This document shows positions 8,169-16,281 of a stretch of DNA of 64,000 nt, piece by piece. Source of the stretch: Actinomadura physcomitrii. GTDB taxonomy: Bacteria > Actinomycetota > Actinomycetes > Streptosporangiales > Streptosporangiaceae. The DNA is taken from positions 47,912 through 111,911 of the forward strand of contig NZ_WBMS02000030.1 in assembly GCF_008923205.2 (NCBI RefSeq), read 5' to 3'. Every line of letters starts with the position of its first letter. The stretch's first letter is position 1. The notes beneath the pieces are model-generated. The model did no database searches. It saw only the letters and a program-made list of their open reading frames with translations, and was not told the origin of the DNA. The position numbers and the translations under genes were made by a program.

Positions 8169-9772
8169 ATGCCGCAGTGATGCTCGGCCACGTAGTCGGC
8201 GCCGGTCACCACCTGAGTGCGGCCGCCAGGGAGGAACGCAAGGCGCTTCTCACCCGAGCCGGAGCCGTACCGCGGCCATTGGTTCAGCCACCGGGCGCGC
8301 GGGCTTCCGGACTCCGCCAGCCGCGACCAGTAGCCGATCATGGTTCGGCTCAGCCGCAACTGCGGCTCGCTGAGCTTGCCCATGATCTCTGATTGCCACA
8401 GGTAGGGGACTTCGGAGGTGTGCCCGGAGCCGATGGGGAATGACGACGGAACCGTCATGTAGGGCCGCAGAGGCGCCGTCTCGTCGCGGAACTCATAAGT
8501 CCACGTGGGGGCGTAGCGCGAGATTGATCGGGAGAACGGAAGCGCCGTGCACACCCGGTCGTCGGTCTGCACCTTGGCGCGGGCCAGGCCAGGGCCTGGG
8601 TAGTCCGAAAGCGGGTACTCCGCGAGGATCCGCTGCGCGCGATCCCCGTACGTGCTCCGGATCTGGGAGATGTACGTCGCGGGCGTGACCGGCTGCCCGA
8701 TCATGTCATTGCTCTCGTAGACGAAGGCGCGTGCCTCGTTCCGCACGTTGCCGAAGATCACCGGCACCCGGTTGAACCGCCCGGTGGCGAACGCGTCCTT
8801 CGGCGGCAACGGAAGGTCGCCGCCACCGGCCACGGTTCCGGCCCGGGTGCCCTGGGCCGCCTGGACTTTGAGGAGGTCGGCGACACTCTTGCCGCGGAGG
8901 CAGGCCAGGGCTGTGTTCGGGTCGGAGCAACCCGCTGCCTCGGCGAATCGGAGTCCGGCGGTGTGCGATTCCTCGCGCGTCGGGGCGTTCCCGCACGCGC
9001 CGGCGCTCTGGACGACCGCTGCGGAGAACAGTCCTGCGGCGGAGGGCGAGGCGAGCAGCCAGCAGACCGCTCCGGCTCCTGCCGACTGGCCCGCGATGGT
9101 CACTCGGCCGGGGTCGCCGCCGAACGCGGCGATGTTGCGCCTGACGTACCTGAGGGCCTGCACTTTGTCCAGATTCGCATAGTTCCCGCCGGATGTCCCA
9201 CCGGCCGTCTCTGCGTCGAGGGCAGGCAGATCAAGTCCACCCAGTACACCGAGGCGATAGTTCACGGTGACCACGACGGAGTCACCCCACTGTGCCATGC
9301 GCACCGGCTCGACGTCGGTCGCGGCGCCGTTGATGCCTCCACCACCGTGGAAGAAGACAAGGACCGGGCGTTTGCCCGTGGCCTTCCGCGGCGTGTACAC
9401 GTTCATGAAAAGGCAGTCCTCGGCTGTGCTGGAAGGCTGGCCCGGTCGCCAGAACACCGCCGGCTGGGCGCAGTCCGCGCCGGTCTTGACCGCAGACCGT
9501 GTCCCCTTCCAGGACTCGACCGGTCGAGGCCGTCCCCAGCGCGTTGGAGGGGCGGCATACCGGACGCCGTTGAAGACGCGGTACCCCTCTTTCACCACGC
9601 CGCGCAGGACGCCTTCCTTCGTGCGCACAGCGGCGCCGGTGTCTCCTCGATCACTCCCTGCCAGGCTCGCGGGGAAGGAGGTTGCCGCTGCGGCGGGAGG
9701 CGCGAACAGGAGCAGCGAGAGGGCGATAGCGGGTGTGGTCAGGAGCTGGGATGGGCGAAGCGGCGTCGTCAC
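8156..9772 (-). CDS. Secreted type B carboxylesterase
   Basis: A 538-residue alpha/beta-hydrolase of the carboxylesterase/cholinesterase family. It begins with a Sec signal peptide (LLTTPAIALSLLLFAPPAAAA). Family motifs are visible: FNGVRYAAPP, EDCLFMNVYTP, the oxyanion-hole HGGGG, the nucleophile elbow GQSAGAGAV and a C-terminal GSGHTSEVPYLW that carries the likely catalytic His. Cys residues around CAQPAVF and EDC match the usual first disulphide. It hydrolyses carboxylic esters outside the cytoplasm. Its last 13 nt overlap the MFS transporter gene, so they form a two-gene operon. The natural substrate cannot be told from the sequence. Confidence 0.88.
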   Translation of the reverse strand: MTTPLRPSQLLTTPAIALSLLLFAPPAAAATSFPASLAGSDRGDTGAAVRTKEGVLRGVVKEGYRVFNGVRYAAPPTRWGRPRPVESWKGTRSAVKTGADCAQPAVFWRPGQPSSTAEDCLFMNVYTPRKATGKRPVLVFFHGGGGINGAATDVEPVRMAQWGDSVVVTVNYRLGVLGGLDLPALDAETAGGTSGGNYANLDKVQALRYVRRNIAAFGGDPGRVTIAGQSAGAGAVCWLLASPSAAGLFSAAVVQSAGACGNAPTREESHTAGLRFAEAAGCSDPNTALACLRGKSVADLLKVQAAQGTRAGTVAGGGDLPLPPKDAFATGRFNRVPVIFGNVRNEARAFVYESNDMIGQPVTPATYISQIRSTYGDRAQRILAEYPLSDYPGPGLARAKVQTDDRVCTALPFSRSISRYAPTWTYEFRDETAPLRPYMTVPSSFPIGSGHTSEVPYLWQSEIMGKLSEPQLRLSRTMIGYWSRLAESGSPRARWLNQWPRYGSGSGEKRLAFLPGGRTQVVTGADYVAEHHCGMWLS

Positions 9773-10346
9773 GTCGAGACCCTTCTACTGCCGGGGCAGT
9801 TGTTCAGAGAAGGTGAGCACCTGGCGTCGGCTACCGTCCGACCTCGTCGTCGTACGGGGGTCGCTGACGAGGCCGGACGCTAGAAAGCGCGCAGACGTGC
9901 GTCAATGGAATGAGCGATAAGGATTCGTGAAGAGGTGATCAGGATCGAGTGTTCGTCGCCTTCATGCGAGTGAATACTTAAGCGATTGAGCGCCATTCAA
10001 GTGATCCTGAGCGCCCTTCGTGCCCGTCCGCTGATCAGCAAGGTGGGGCCCGGGGACTCCCGGCGGTGTCGTCACCGATGAGGGCGGCATCGAAGGCTCC
10101 GGAGTCCCAGGCACACCGGCGCTCCGGCAGCGAGGCGGCGCTGTTCCCGGCTTATCGGCTCCAGGAAGGCTCGGACGTGGCCTGGGGGTCACCCCCTATC
10201 CCCGGCCGGGATTCTGATGGCGGTGTTTCGTCCCGTGTCCATGGCTCTCTGCGGTCCTACAGCAGGACGGCCTCGCTGATGACCGACCGCCCGGCCTCGC
10301 CCGGTGGCGGTCTTGTGCTGTCCGTGTACAGCCGGTGGGGCTTCAT
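9773..10346. other. Gene-free region upstream of the CapA cluster
   Basis: About 570 bases with no gene I can support. It should hold the promoter of the minus-strand esterase operon on its left side. Short open frames on both strands lack ribosome-binding sites and recognisable domains. Base composition is lower in GC near 9900-9990 than in the core genome. It may be degenerate insertion-element DNA, but I recognise no terminal repeats. Confidence 0.4.
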
Positions 10347-10367
10347 CTGATAAGTCGCCCTAATCGG
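10347..10367 (+). promoter_or_regulatory. Predicted LysR-type operator upstream of capA-like 1
   Basis: CTGATAAG-N5-CTAATCGG forms an imperfect palindrome with the T-N11-A spacing (T at 10351, A at 10363) expected of LysR-type regulator sites. Almost the same element (CCGATAAGG-N4-CCTAATCGG on the minus strand) occurs upstream of the second CapA-like gene at 20592-20613. Each lies 105-130 nt before its start codon. The LysR gene at 15247-16281 inside the cluster is the natural candidate to bind both. Confidence 0.6.
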
Positions 10368-10495
10368 TTGAGCAGCAAGTGTGCACTTTTTGAAGTGACG
10401 CCCGCCACCTAATGTGGCCGACACCTGTTCGCAACGCTCGCTGCTCCCGGCTCTCTCCCGGCGCGGTGGCTCTTCTGAAAGGGAGTGCCCGTCCC

Positions 10496-11890
10496 ATGTC
10501 CAAGCCCTTCGACTGGTCGATCGCGATCGCCGGTGAGTGCATGGTGACCCGTCCGTTCTCGATGCACACCGAAAAGGAGTTCCTGGGGATCCGCGAGCTC
10601 TTCGCCGGATCGGACGTGGCCTACGCCCACCTCGAGATGAACTTCGGCGATCATCGTCATTTGCACCCGGGTCGCGGTGACTGGTACGGCAGCTACATGC
10701 TCGCCGAGACGCGGCTTGCCGAGGAACTGCGCTGGCTGGGCGTCGACGTGATGTCGACGGCGAACAACCACAGCCTCGACTTCGGCGAGATGGGCCTGCG
10801 GTCCACCTTGGAGTCCTGCCGTGCCGCTGGTCTCGCCTGCGCCGGCACCGGCGAGGACCTCGACGACGCCCGCGCCCCTGTCTACGTCGAGACCCCGCGC
10901 GGCCGGATGGCCCTTATCTCGACGAGCTCCGGCAACCGTCCCCACGAGTGGGCCGGCCGCCCCAAGGAGACGATGGTGGGGCGTCCCGGTGTCAACTCGC
11001 TGCGCACCGAGTGGACCTACCATGTGCCCGCCGAGGCCGCGGCCCGGCTGCGCGAGTCCGCCGAGGGGCTCGGCATCCTGCGCACCAGCGCCCAGTGCGG
11101 TCCGGGCAAGACCGGCCGCGTTCTGGCCGACGACGAGTTCCAGTACACGTTGCCGGGCGGTCAGTCGGCTTCCGGTGAACTGGTCTTCAAGGAGTCGGAC
11201 CGGTACCGCATCGAGACCCGCTGCCACGCGGGCGACCTCGAGGGCAACCTGCGCTCGATCCGGTCCGCCGCCGCGATGGCGGATGTCGTGATGGTCGCTC
11301 ACCACTTCAACATCTCCGAGGGCCCGCGCGGCGACCGTCCTCCCGCGTTCGTGCGCGAGTTCGCCCATCGCGCGATCGAGGAGGGGGCCGACGTCTTCGT
11401 CGGGCACGGCTGGCACAAGACCCTCGGGATCGAGATCTACCAGGGCAAGCCGATCTTCTACGGTCTCGGCAACTTCTTCGCGCAGTCGGAGTTCCTGGAG
11501 CATGTCCCCTCCGACAGCTACGAGACCTGGGGGCACGACGTGGACCGGCTGCCAACGCTCACGCCGGACATGTGGCCGCTGCACCCGGGTTTGGACGGCC
11601 CGTCGGAAACCTGGTGGAGCTCGGCCATCATCAAGGTCCACCTCAGCGAGGGACGGCTCACCGACATCACCTTGCACCCGGTCGAGATGGGGCGCGAGGT
11701 CACCAAGGCCGCCAAGATCACTCGGGGAACGGGCAAGTCCGCGCAGCACACGCTGACCGAGGGACGTCCGATAATGGCCGACCAGGTCAACGGTGAACGC
11801 GTCATCGAGCGGTTCCGCGAACTGTCGGCGGATTACGGCACCACCGTCGAGGTCGCGGACGGCGTCGGCCGGGTGCGGGTCGAGGGCTGA
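10496..11890 (+). CDS. CapA-like metallophosphoesterase-fold protein, paralogue 1
   Basis: A 464-residue protein of the CapA/PgsA family (metallophosphatase-like fold named after poly-gamma-glutamate capsule synthesis). The ATG at 10496 follows AAAGGGAG with a 10-nt spacer. There is no signal peptide or membrane anchor, unlike true PgsA/CapA proteins, so it is probably cytoplasmic. Motifs: IAGECM near the N-terminus (family usually GD.M; Asp replaced by Glu), YAHLEMNF, TANNHSLDFG (metal-binding NNH..D), VAHHFN, and the C-terminal GHGWHKTLGIEIY with GKPIFYGLGNFF. It is about 60% identical by eye to the gene at 19075-20487. It heads a plus-strand operon with an ABC permease and ATPase. The reaction is unknown; phosphate- or amide-bond hydrolysis of the imported compound is a guess. 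Confidence 0.82.
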   Translation: MSKPFDWSIAIAGECMVTRPFSMHTEKEFLGIRELFAGSDVAYAHLEMNFGDHRHLHPGRGDWYGSYMLAETRLAEELRWLGVDVMSTANNHSLDFGEMGLRSTLESCRAAGLACAGTGEDLDDARAPVYVETPRGRMALISTSSGNRPHEWAGRPKETMVGRPGVNSLRTEWTYHVPAEAAARLRESAEGLGILRTSAQCGPGKTGRVLADDEFQYTLPGGQSASGELVFKESDRYRIETRCHAGDLEGNLRSIRSAAAMADVVMVAHHFNISEGPRGDRPPAFVREFAHRAIEEGADVFVGHGWHKTLGIEIYQGKPIFYGLGNFFAQSEFLEHVPSDSYETWGHDVDRLPTLTPDMWPLHPGLDGPSETWWSSAIIKVHLSEGRLTDITLHPVEMGREVTKAAKITRGTGKSAQHTLTEGRPIMADQVNGERVIERFRELSADYGTTVEVADGVGRVRVEG

Positions 11891-11937
11891 CCCTTACGAG
11901 GGCCGAGGGCAACGAGGATGCGGAAGTGGGAGGTCTG

Positions 11938-12030
11938 ATGACGAGCCGGCAGGGCCGCAGGCCCGAGAAGTGTGCCGCTTGGTGGGTGCCGGCGGTCGAA
12001 CCGAGCGGAGGTGAACGGCCATGGTGGTGA
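11938..12030 (+). CDS. Possible 30-residue small ORF overlapping the permease start
   Basis: An ATG at 11938 preceded by GGGAGGT (11928-11934) opens a 30-codon frame ending at 12030, 10 nt inside the permease gene. The predicted peptide begins MTSRQGRRPEKCAAWW and ends PWW, rich in Arg and Trp. It could be a translational coupler for the permease, which has its own GGAGGT inside this ORF, or a leader peptide. No homologue is recognised. Tight spacing between Shine-Dalgarno and ATG (3 nt) lowers confidence. Confidence 0.25.
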   Translation: MTSRQGRRPEKCAAWWVPAVEPSGGERPWW

Positions 12031-13757
12031 TGGCGCCGGATCGCGAGGACGCTCCCAAGGCCGACGTCGCCGCCGCTCGCGGCCGGGGCGCGATGCCCGG
12101 TCGGGTACTGGTCGGCGTCCTCGTGATCGTCCTGACCTTCCTGGTGTTCCTTCCGACGGCGTTCGTGTTCATCCGGGCGCTGTCGGAGGACCCCCGCGCC
12201 CCGCTGTCCACCTTCTCGCTGGACGCCGTGCGCGAGAGTTACGGCTCTCTCGAGATCTGGGGGGTCGTGGGTGAGACGATGGCGATGTCGGTCGCGTGCG
12301 GAATCGTCGCGACCGCCATCGGGGCCCTCCTGGCATGGGTGATGGCCCGTACCGACGTTCCGTTCAAGCGATTCTTCGAGCTCGTCGTCATCGCCCCGCT
12401 GTTCCTCTCACCGTTCATCGGGGCGTTGGCGTTCCTGGAACTCGGTGCACCGCGCACGGGCCTGCTGAACCAGCTGGCGCGCGAGGCGGGACTGCCCTCG
12501 TGGATCTCCATCGACGTGATGACCTTCCAATGGCTGATCATCATCCTCGCTCTGCACTACGTGCCTTATGGCTACCTGCTGGTGTCAGGGAGCCTGCAGA
12601 ACATGGACGCAAGCCTTGAGGAGGCGTCGCACATCAACGGCCGCGGCACCGTGCAGACGGCGCTGCGGGTCACTCTCCCGGCGATCAAGCACGCCATGCT
12701 CTCGTCGATCATCTTCGTGACGATCAGCGCCACCGGGATGTTCTCGGTGCCGGCGCTGCTGGGCGCGAAGGCGGACTTCAGGCCGCTGGCCGTAACGGTC
12801 TACCGGGCGACGAACGGCTACCCGGCGGACTACGCCCTCGCGGCGGCCCTCGGCACGATGATGGTCCTGCTGAGCGTGGTCGGGCTGTGGCTCTACCAGC
12901 GCGGCCTGCGCCAGTCGTCGAAGTTCGTGACGGTGACCGGTAAGGCTCGCAGCCGCAAGCGGATCGAGCTCGGCCGGATGAAGTACGCCGTCGTGCTGCT
13001 GCTGGTGCTCTACGCGCTGATCACCACCATCCTGCCGTACGCCGCGCTGTGCCTGCGTGCCTTCAGCAAGTCGACCAACATCGGGGACTTCGACCTCACC
13101 ACCTCCGTGGTGCGTGACGTCCTCGCCAAGCCCGAACTCAAGACCGCCCTGGTCAACACGGTGATCGTGTCGGCTGCCACGGCGGTGCTCACGGTCGTGG
13201 TGGGCCTGCTGACCTCCTACGTCACCGAGCGGATGAGATTCCGCGGGTCCGGCCTGCTCAACTCGGTGGCCATGGCGCCGCTGGCGGTACCCGGCATCGT
13301 CTTCGCGACCGGGGTTTTCGCCATGTACCTCGGCACGCCGCTCTACGGAACACTGGCGATCATGGTCATCGCCTACGTCGCGTCCTATCTTCCCCACGCG
13401 ACGCGAGTGACCGGCAACGGTTTCGTCCAGATCGACTCCTCGCTGGAGGAGGCGTCCCGGATGTGCGGAGCGACCCGGGCGCGGGCCATGTACACGATCC
13501 TGTTGCCGCTGATGAAGCCGTCGATCTCCTCGGCGCTGATCATGGTCTTCCTGTTCACCGTGCGGGAGATCAACACGGCCATCCTGCTGTACACGCCCGA
13601 CACCATGCTGCTCTCGATCCTGTCCTTCAACTTCGCCTCGCAGGCGTCGCTGCCGTCCGCGGCGGTGGTCGGCCTCATCGAGACCGCGCTGATGATCGTC
13701 TGGATCGTCCTCGCCATGGCGCTGCTGCGCCCCGGCAACCCGTACAAGCGCGCCTGA
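12021..13757 (+). CDS. Fused ABC transporter permease (Fe3+/2-aminoethylphosphonate/spermidine-type)
   Basis: A 578-residue permease with two BPD_transp_1 domains in one chain. About six transmembrane segments form each half (domain 1 residues about 30-300, domain 2 about 315-570). EAA loops are clear in both: EEASHINGRGTVQTALRVTLP and EEASRMCGATRARAMYTILLP, shown here as separate short motifs. This duplicated arrangement is typical of FbpB/ThiP/PhnU-V type importers of the POPT group (polyamine, opine, phosphonate, thiamine, ferric iron). The ATG at 12021 has GGAGGT at 12007-12012. It would work with the ATPase downstream and the lipoprotein binding protein at 17960-19066 on the opposite strand. 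Iron seems unlikely given the neighbouring metabolic enzymes; the substrate is unknown. Confidence 0.88.
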   Translation: MVVMAPDREDAPKADVAAARGRGAMPGRVLVGVLVIVLTFLVFLPTAFVFIRALSEDPRAPLSTFSLDAVRESYGSLEIWGVVGETMAMSVACGIVATAIGALLAWVMARTDVPFKRFFELVVIAPLFLSPFIGALAFLELGAPRTGLLNQLAREAGLPSWISIDVMTFQWLIIILALHYVPYGYLLVSGSLQNMDASLEEASHINGRGTVQTALRVTLPAIKHAMLSSIIFVTISATGMFSVPALLGAKADFRPLAVTVYRATNGYPADYALAAALGTMMVLLSVVGLWLYQRGLRQSSKFVTVTGKARSRKRIELGRMKYAVVLLLVLYALITTILPYAALCLRAFSKSTNIGDFDLTTSVVRDVLAKPELKTALVNTVIVSAATAVLTVVVGLLTSYVTERMRFRGSGLLNSVAMAPLAVPGIVFATGVFAMYLGTPLYGTLAIMVIAYVASYLPHATRVTGNGFVQIDSSLEEASRMCGATRARAMYTILLPLMKPSISSALIMVFLFTVREINTAILLYTPDTMLLSILSFNFASQASLPSAAVVGLIETALMIVWIVLAMALLRPGNPYKRA

Positions 13758-13780
13758 GAACCGGGTGACGAGGTCAAGGA

Positions 13781-15034
13781 ATGAAGAAGGTGAACAGATC
13801 GGTGAACGGCCAGCACCCGAGTGGGAAGGCGGACCGTGGGCTCCAGATCACGGGGCTCGTCGCGACCTACGGCAAGTCGGTCGCCGTGTCCAGCCTCGAC
13901 CTGGAGATCGCCGGGTCGGAGTTCGTGACGCTGCTCGGACCGAGCGGCTGCGGCAAGACCACGACATTGCGATGCGTCGCGGGCCTGCACACACCGACAG
14001 GCGGAGAGATCCGGCTCGGAGGACGGCGCGTCTACGGCGACAGCGTGAACGTGCCCCCGAACAAGCGGGACATCAACATGGTGTTCCAGTCCTACGCAGT
14101 CTGGCCGCACATGACCACGCTGGAGAACGTCATGTACGGCCTGCGGGCGCAGAAGATGGATCGCGCCAAGGCAAGGCGGAAGGCACGCACCATGCTCGAG
14201 CTCGTCGGTCTCGGCGACTTCGAGAAACGTCACGCCACCGACCTGAGCGGTGGCCAGCAGCAGCGGGTCGCGCTCGCGCGAGCCCTGGCCACCGAGCCCG
14301 GCCTGGTTCTCATGGACGAGCCGTTGAGCAATCTCGACGCCCAGTTGCGGGCGCGCATGCGCGACGAGGTCCGCCAGCTTCAGAAGAGCACGGGAACGAC
14401 GGTCCTCTACGTCACCCATGACCAGTCCGAGGCCCTGTCGATGTCCGACCGCGTCGTGGTCATGCGCCAGGGGGTGATCCAGCAGATCGGCGACCCCTGG
14501 TCGCTGTACCACCGGCCGGCCAACGGCTTCGTGGCGAACTTCGTCGGTGAGGCGAACGTTGCCAGGGGCACCGTCACCGAGGTGGGGGAGCGCACGTTCA
14601 CCGTCTCGCTTCCGAGTCTGGGCGCGGGCACGGTGTTCGACGTCGCGATCTCTGCCTCGGAGCAGCCTCCCGGCACGGGACAAGCGGTCTCGATCGTTTT
14701 CCGGCCGGAGTGGGTGTCCGTGGCCGACGACGAGCAGGAGGAGGCCGTGTCCCGGGCGGGGCGCAACGAGGTTCGGGCGACCTTGCTCTCAAGCGAGTTC
14801 CTCGGGTCGCACTTCGAGCGCACCTACCGCGCCGGTGAGCATGAACTACGCGTTCAGGCCGTCACCGGCCCGACCTCGCTTCCACGGCAGGCGGGTAGCG
14901 AGCAGATCCTTCTGATCACCCCGGACAACCTCACCTGGTTCGTCCCGGAGTCGTCGGCCGGTGGGTCGTCGACCGGGGGAGGAGCCGCTGCTGAGGGCAT
15001 ACGAGAGTCCCCAACCGTCACCATGCGTGGTTGA
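13781..15034 (+). CDS. ABC transporter ATPase, CUT1/POPT type
   Basis: A 417-residue ATPase. The nucleotide-binding domain has Walker A GPSGCGKTTT, Q-loop VFQSYAVWPHMT, signature LSGGQQQRVALARAL, Walker B LVLMDEPLSNLDA and switch VTHDQSEAL. A C-terminal TOBE/MOP-like regulatory domain covers about residues 245-390 (NFVGEANVARGTV, then IVFRPEWVSV). The tail beyond about residue 390 is Ser/Gly/Ala-rich. Start ATG at 13781 lies 23 nt after the permease stop. Length and domain order fit FbpC/PotA-like ATPases of importers. It completes the plus-strand operon capA1-permease-ATPase, which converges on the LysR-ThDP-SBP-capA2 operon. Confidence 0.92.
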   Translation: MKKVNRSVNGQHPSGKADRGLQITGLVATYGKSVAVSSLDLEIAGSEFVTLLGPSGCGKTTTLRCVAGLHTPTGGEIRLGGRRVYGDSVNVPPNKRDINMVFQSYAVWPHMTTLENVMYGLRAQKMDRAKARRKARTMLELVGLGDFEKRHATDLSGGQQQRVALARALATEPGLVLMDEPLSNLDAQLRARMRDEVRQLQKSTGTTVLYVTHDQSEALSMSDRVVVMRQGVIQQIGDPWSLYHRPANGFVANFVGEANVARGTVTEVGERTFTVSLPSLGAGTVFDVAISASEQPPGTGQAVSIVFRPEWVSVADDEQEEAVSRAGRNEVRATLLSSEFLGSHFERTYRAGEHELRVQAVTGPTSLPRQAGSEQILLITPDNLTWFVPESSAGGSSTGGGAAAEGIRESPTVTMRG

Positions 15035-15047
15035 CCCTGACCAGGCA

Positions 15048-15083
15048 GCCCGGGCCCAGAGCGTTCTCGCCTCGGGCCCGGGC
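15048..15083. terminator. Hairpin between the convergent operons
   Basis: A 10-bp GC stem (15048-15057 with 15074-15083) with a 16-nt loop starts 13 nt after the ATPase stop. It can act on the plus strand and possibly on transcripts arriving from the LysR side, since both arms are self-complementary. No long U tract follows. Confidence 0.55.
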
Positions 15084-15246
15084 CTTCGGTGTTCCCAGAG
15101 CGGTTCGGCACATTGGAACCGTTGGCGGACGCAGGAGAGCCGTGGTGGAGCCTCACGTCAGGTGTCCGCGGAGCCCCGGTTGGTAGTGGCGGACCCATGG
15201 TCGGCGTGGAAACGGCCTAGGCACGACCGGCGGGCCGGGGTAACCG

Positions 15247-16281
15247 TCAGCCGGACGTCGCCGGGCTCAGCGTGGCGTCGACCTTGGCCGGCAGCACATT
15301 GACGAAGACCCGGGCGTGGTGGGGAACCTCCTGGTCGGGTGGTGTGAGGATCACCGCACCCCGGACGAGAGGCAGACCCGGCATCGGCACCGGTTCCAGG
15401 AGACCGAGGCGCTGATCCTCGGTGGCGCAGAAGTCCGGCAGGATCGCCAGGGCGAGACCGCGGGTGACGTAGGTCCGCATCGCCTCCAGGCCGCGGGACT
15501 CCAGGACGACGCGCAGGGAGGCACCGACCTTCTTGGCCCAGCGTTCGATCAGTTCCCGGCTGCGCATCCCGTCGGCGAATGTCGCGAAGGCCGCCCCCGC
15601 GAGGTACTCCAGCCGCTCCTGTTGATCGAGAGCGAGGATCGGGTCATCCGGACGGGCGTAGAGGTGCATCCGCTCCTCGATGGTTCCCAGCACGCCGAAC
15701 CCGCTCGGTCCGGGGGCGCGGCAGACGCCGAGGTCGGCTCGCCCCTCCTGGAGCTCACGCACGCAGGCGTCGCGCGAGGGAGCGTGCCGGATCACCACGT
15801 TCACGCCCGGCGCGGCCTGCTTCATGGCGGCGACCGCCTCGACCAGCAGGTGCTTGATGTGGTCGGTGTCGCTGACGACGATGAGGGTGGAGCTCTCGCT
15901 CAGATTCTTCATCTGCTCCAGCCGCTGGTGGAACAGCTCCGTGCGAGCGAGCATCTCGTCGGCGAAGGCCATCAGCTCGCGCCCCGCGGCCGTGAGCTCG
16001 GAACGAGCACCCTGCCGGCGATCGAGCAGCGTGGCTCCGAGCAGCCGCTCAAGGTGCCGGATGCGCTGGGACACCGCGGGCTGCGTGAGGGCCAACTCGG
16101 CCGCGGCGGCGCGGAAGGAGCCGGCGCGGCCCAGGGTCTGGAAGGTGAAGAGCTGGTCGAACGTGAGCCCGGCGATGAGGCTCTGCCTGCTCGTGTGTCG
16201 CCCTTCGCGACCCTGGGTGCTCATCCGCCGAAGCGTACCGCGCGCGCCGGCTGACGACGGCCGTGCAAGAGCGCTGGTCAC
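15247..16281 (-). CDS. LysR-type transcriptional regulator
   Basis: A 344-residue regulator. The GTG at 16281 overlaps the ThDP gene stop by 4 nt; an internal ATG at 16224 would remove 19 residues and place the HTH nearer the N-terminus, so the start is uncertain. The winged HTH lies at about residues 38-97 (FDQLFTFQTLGRAGSF, then LTQPAVSQRIRHLERLLG). The LysR substrate domain follows, with LIVVSDTDHIKHLL, GRADLGVCRAPGP and LALAILPDF. It is the last gene of the capA2-SBP-ThDP operon, an unusual position because LysR genes are usually divergent from their target. It likely controls both operons through the paired T-N11-A palindromes at 10347 and 20592. The inducer would be the transported compound or a product. 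Confidence 0.88.
   Translation of the reverse strand: MTSALARPSSAGARGTLRRMSTQGREGRHTSRQSLIAGLTFDQLFTFQTLGRAGSFRAAAAELALTQPAVSQRIRHLERLLGATLLDRRQGARSELTAAGRELMAFADEMLARTELFHQRLEQMKNLSESSTLIVVSDTDHIKHLLVEAVAAMKQAAPGVNVVIRHAPSRDACVRELQEGRADLGVCRAPGPSGFGVLGTIEERMHLYARPDDPILALDQQERLEYLAGAAFATFADGMRSRELIERWAKKVGASLRVVLESRGLEAMRTYVTRGLALAILPDFCATEDQRLGLLEPVPMPGLPLVRGAVILTPPDQEVPHHARVFVNVLPAKVDATLSPATSG

Noticed and set aside
9962..10350. Short frames on both strands upstream of the CapA cluster
   Set aside because: No ribosome-binding site, no domain and low-complexity translation. Treated as non-coding.
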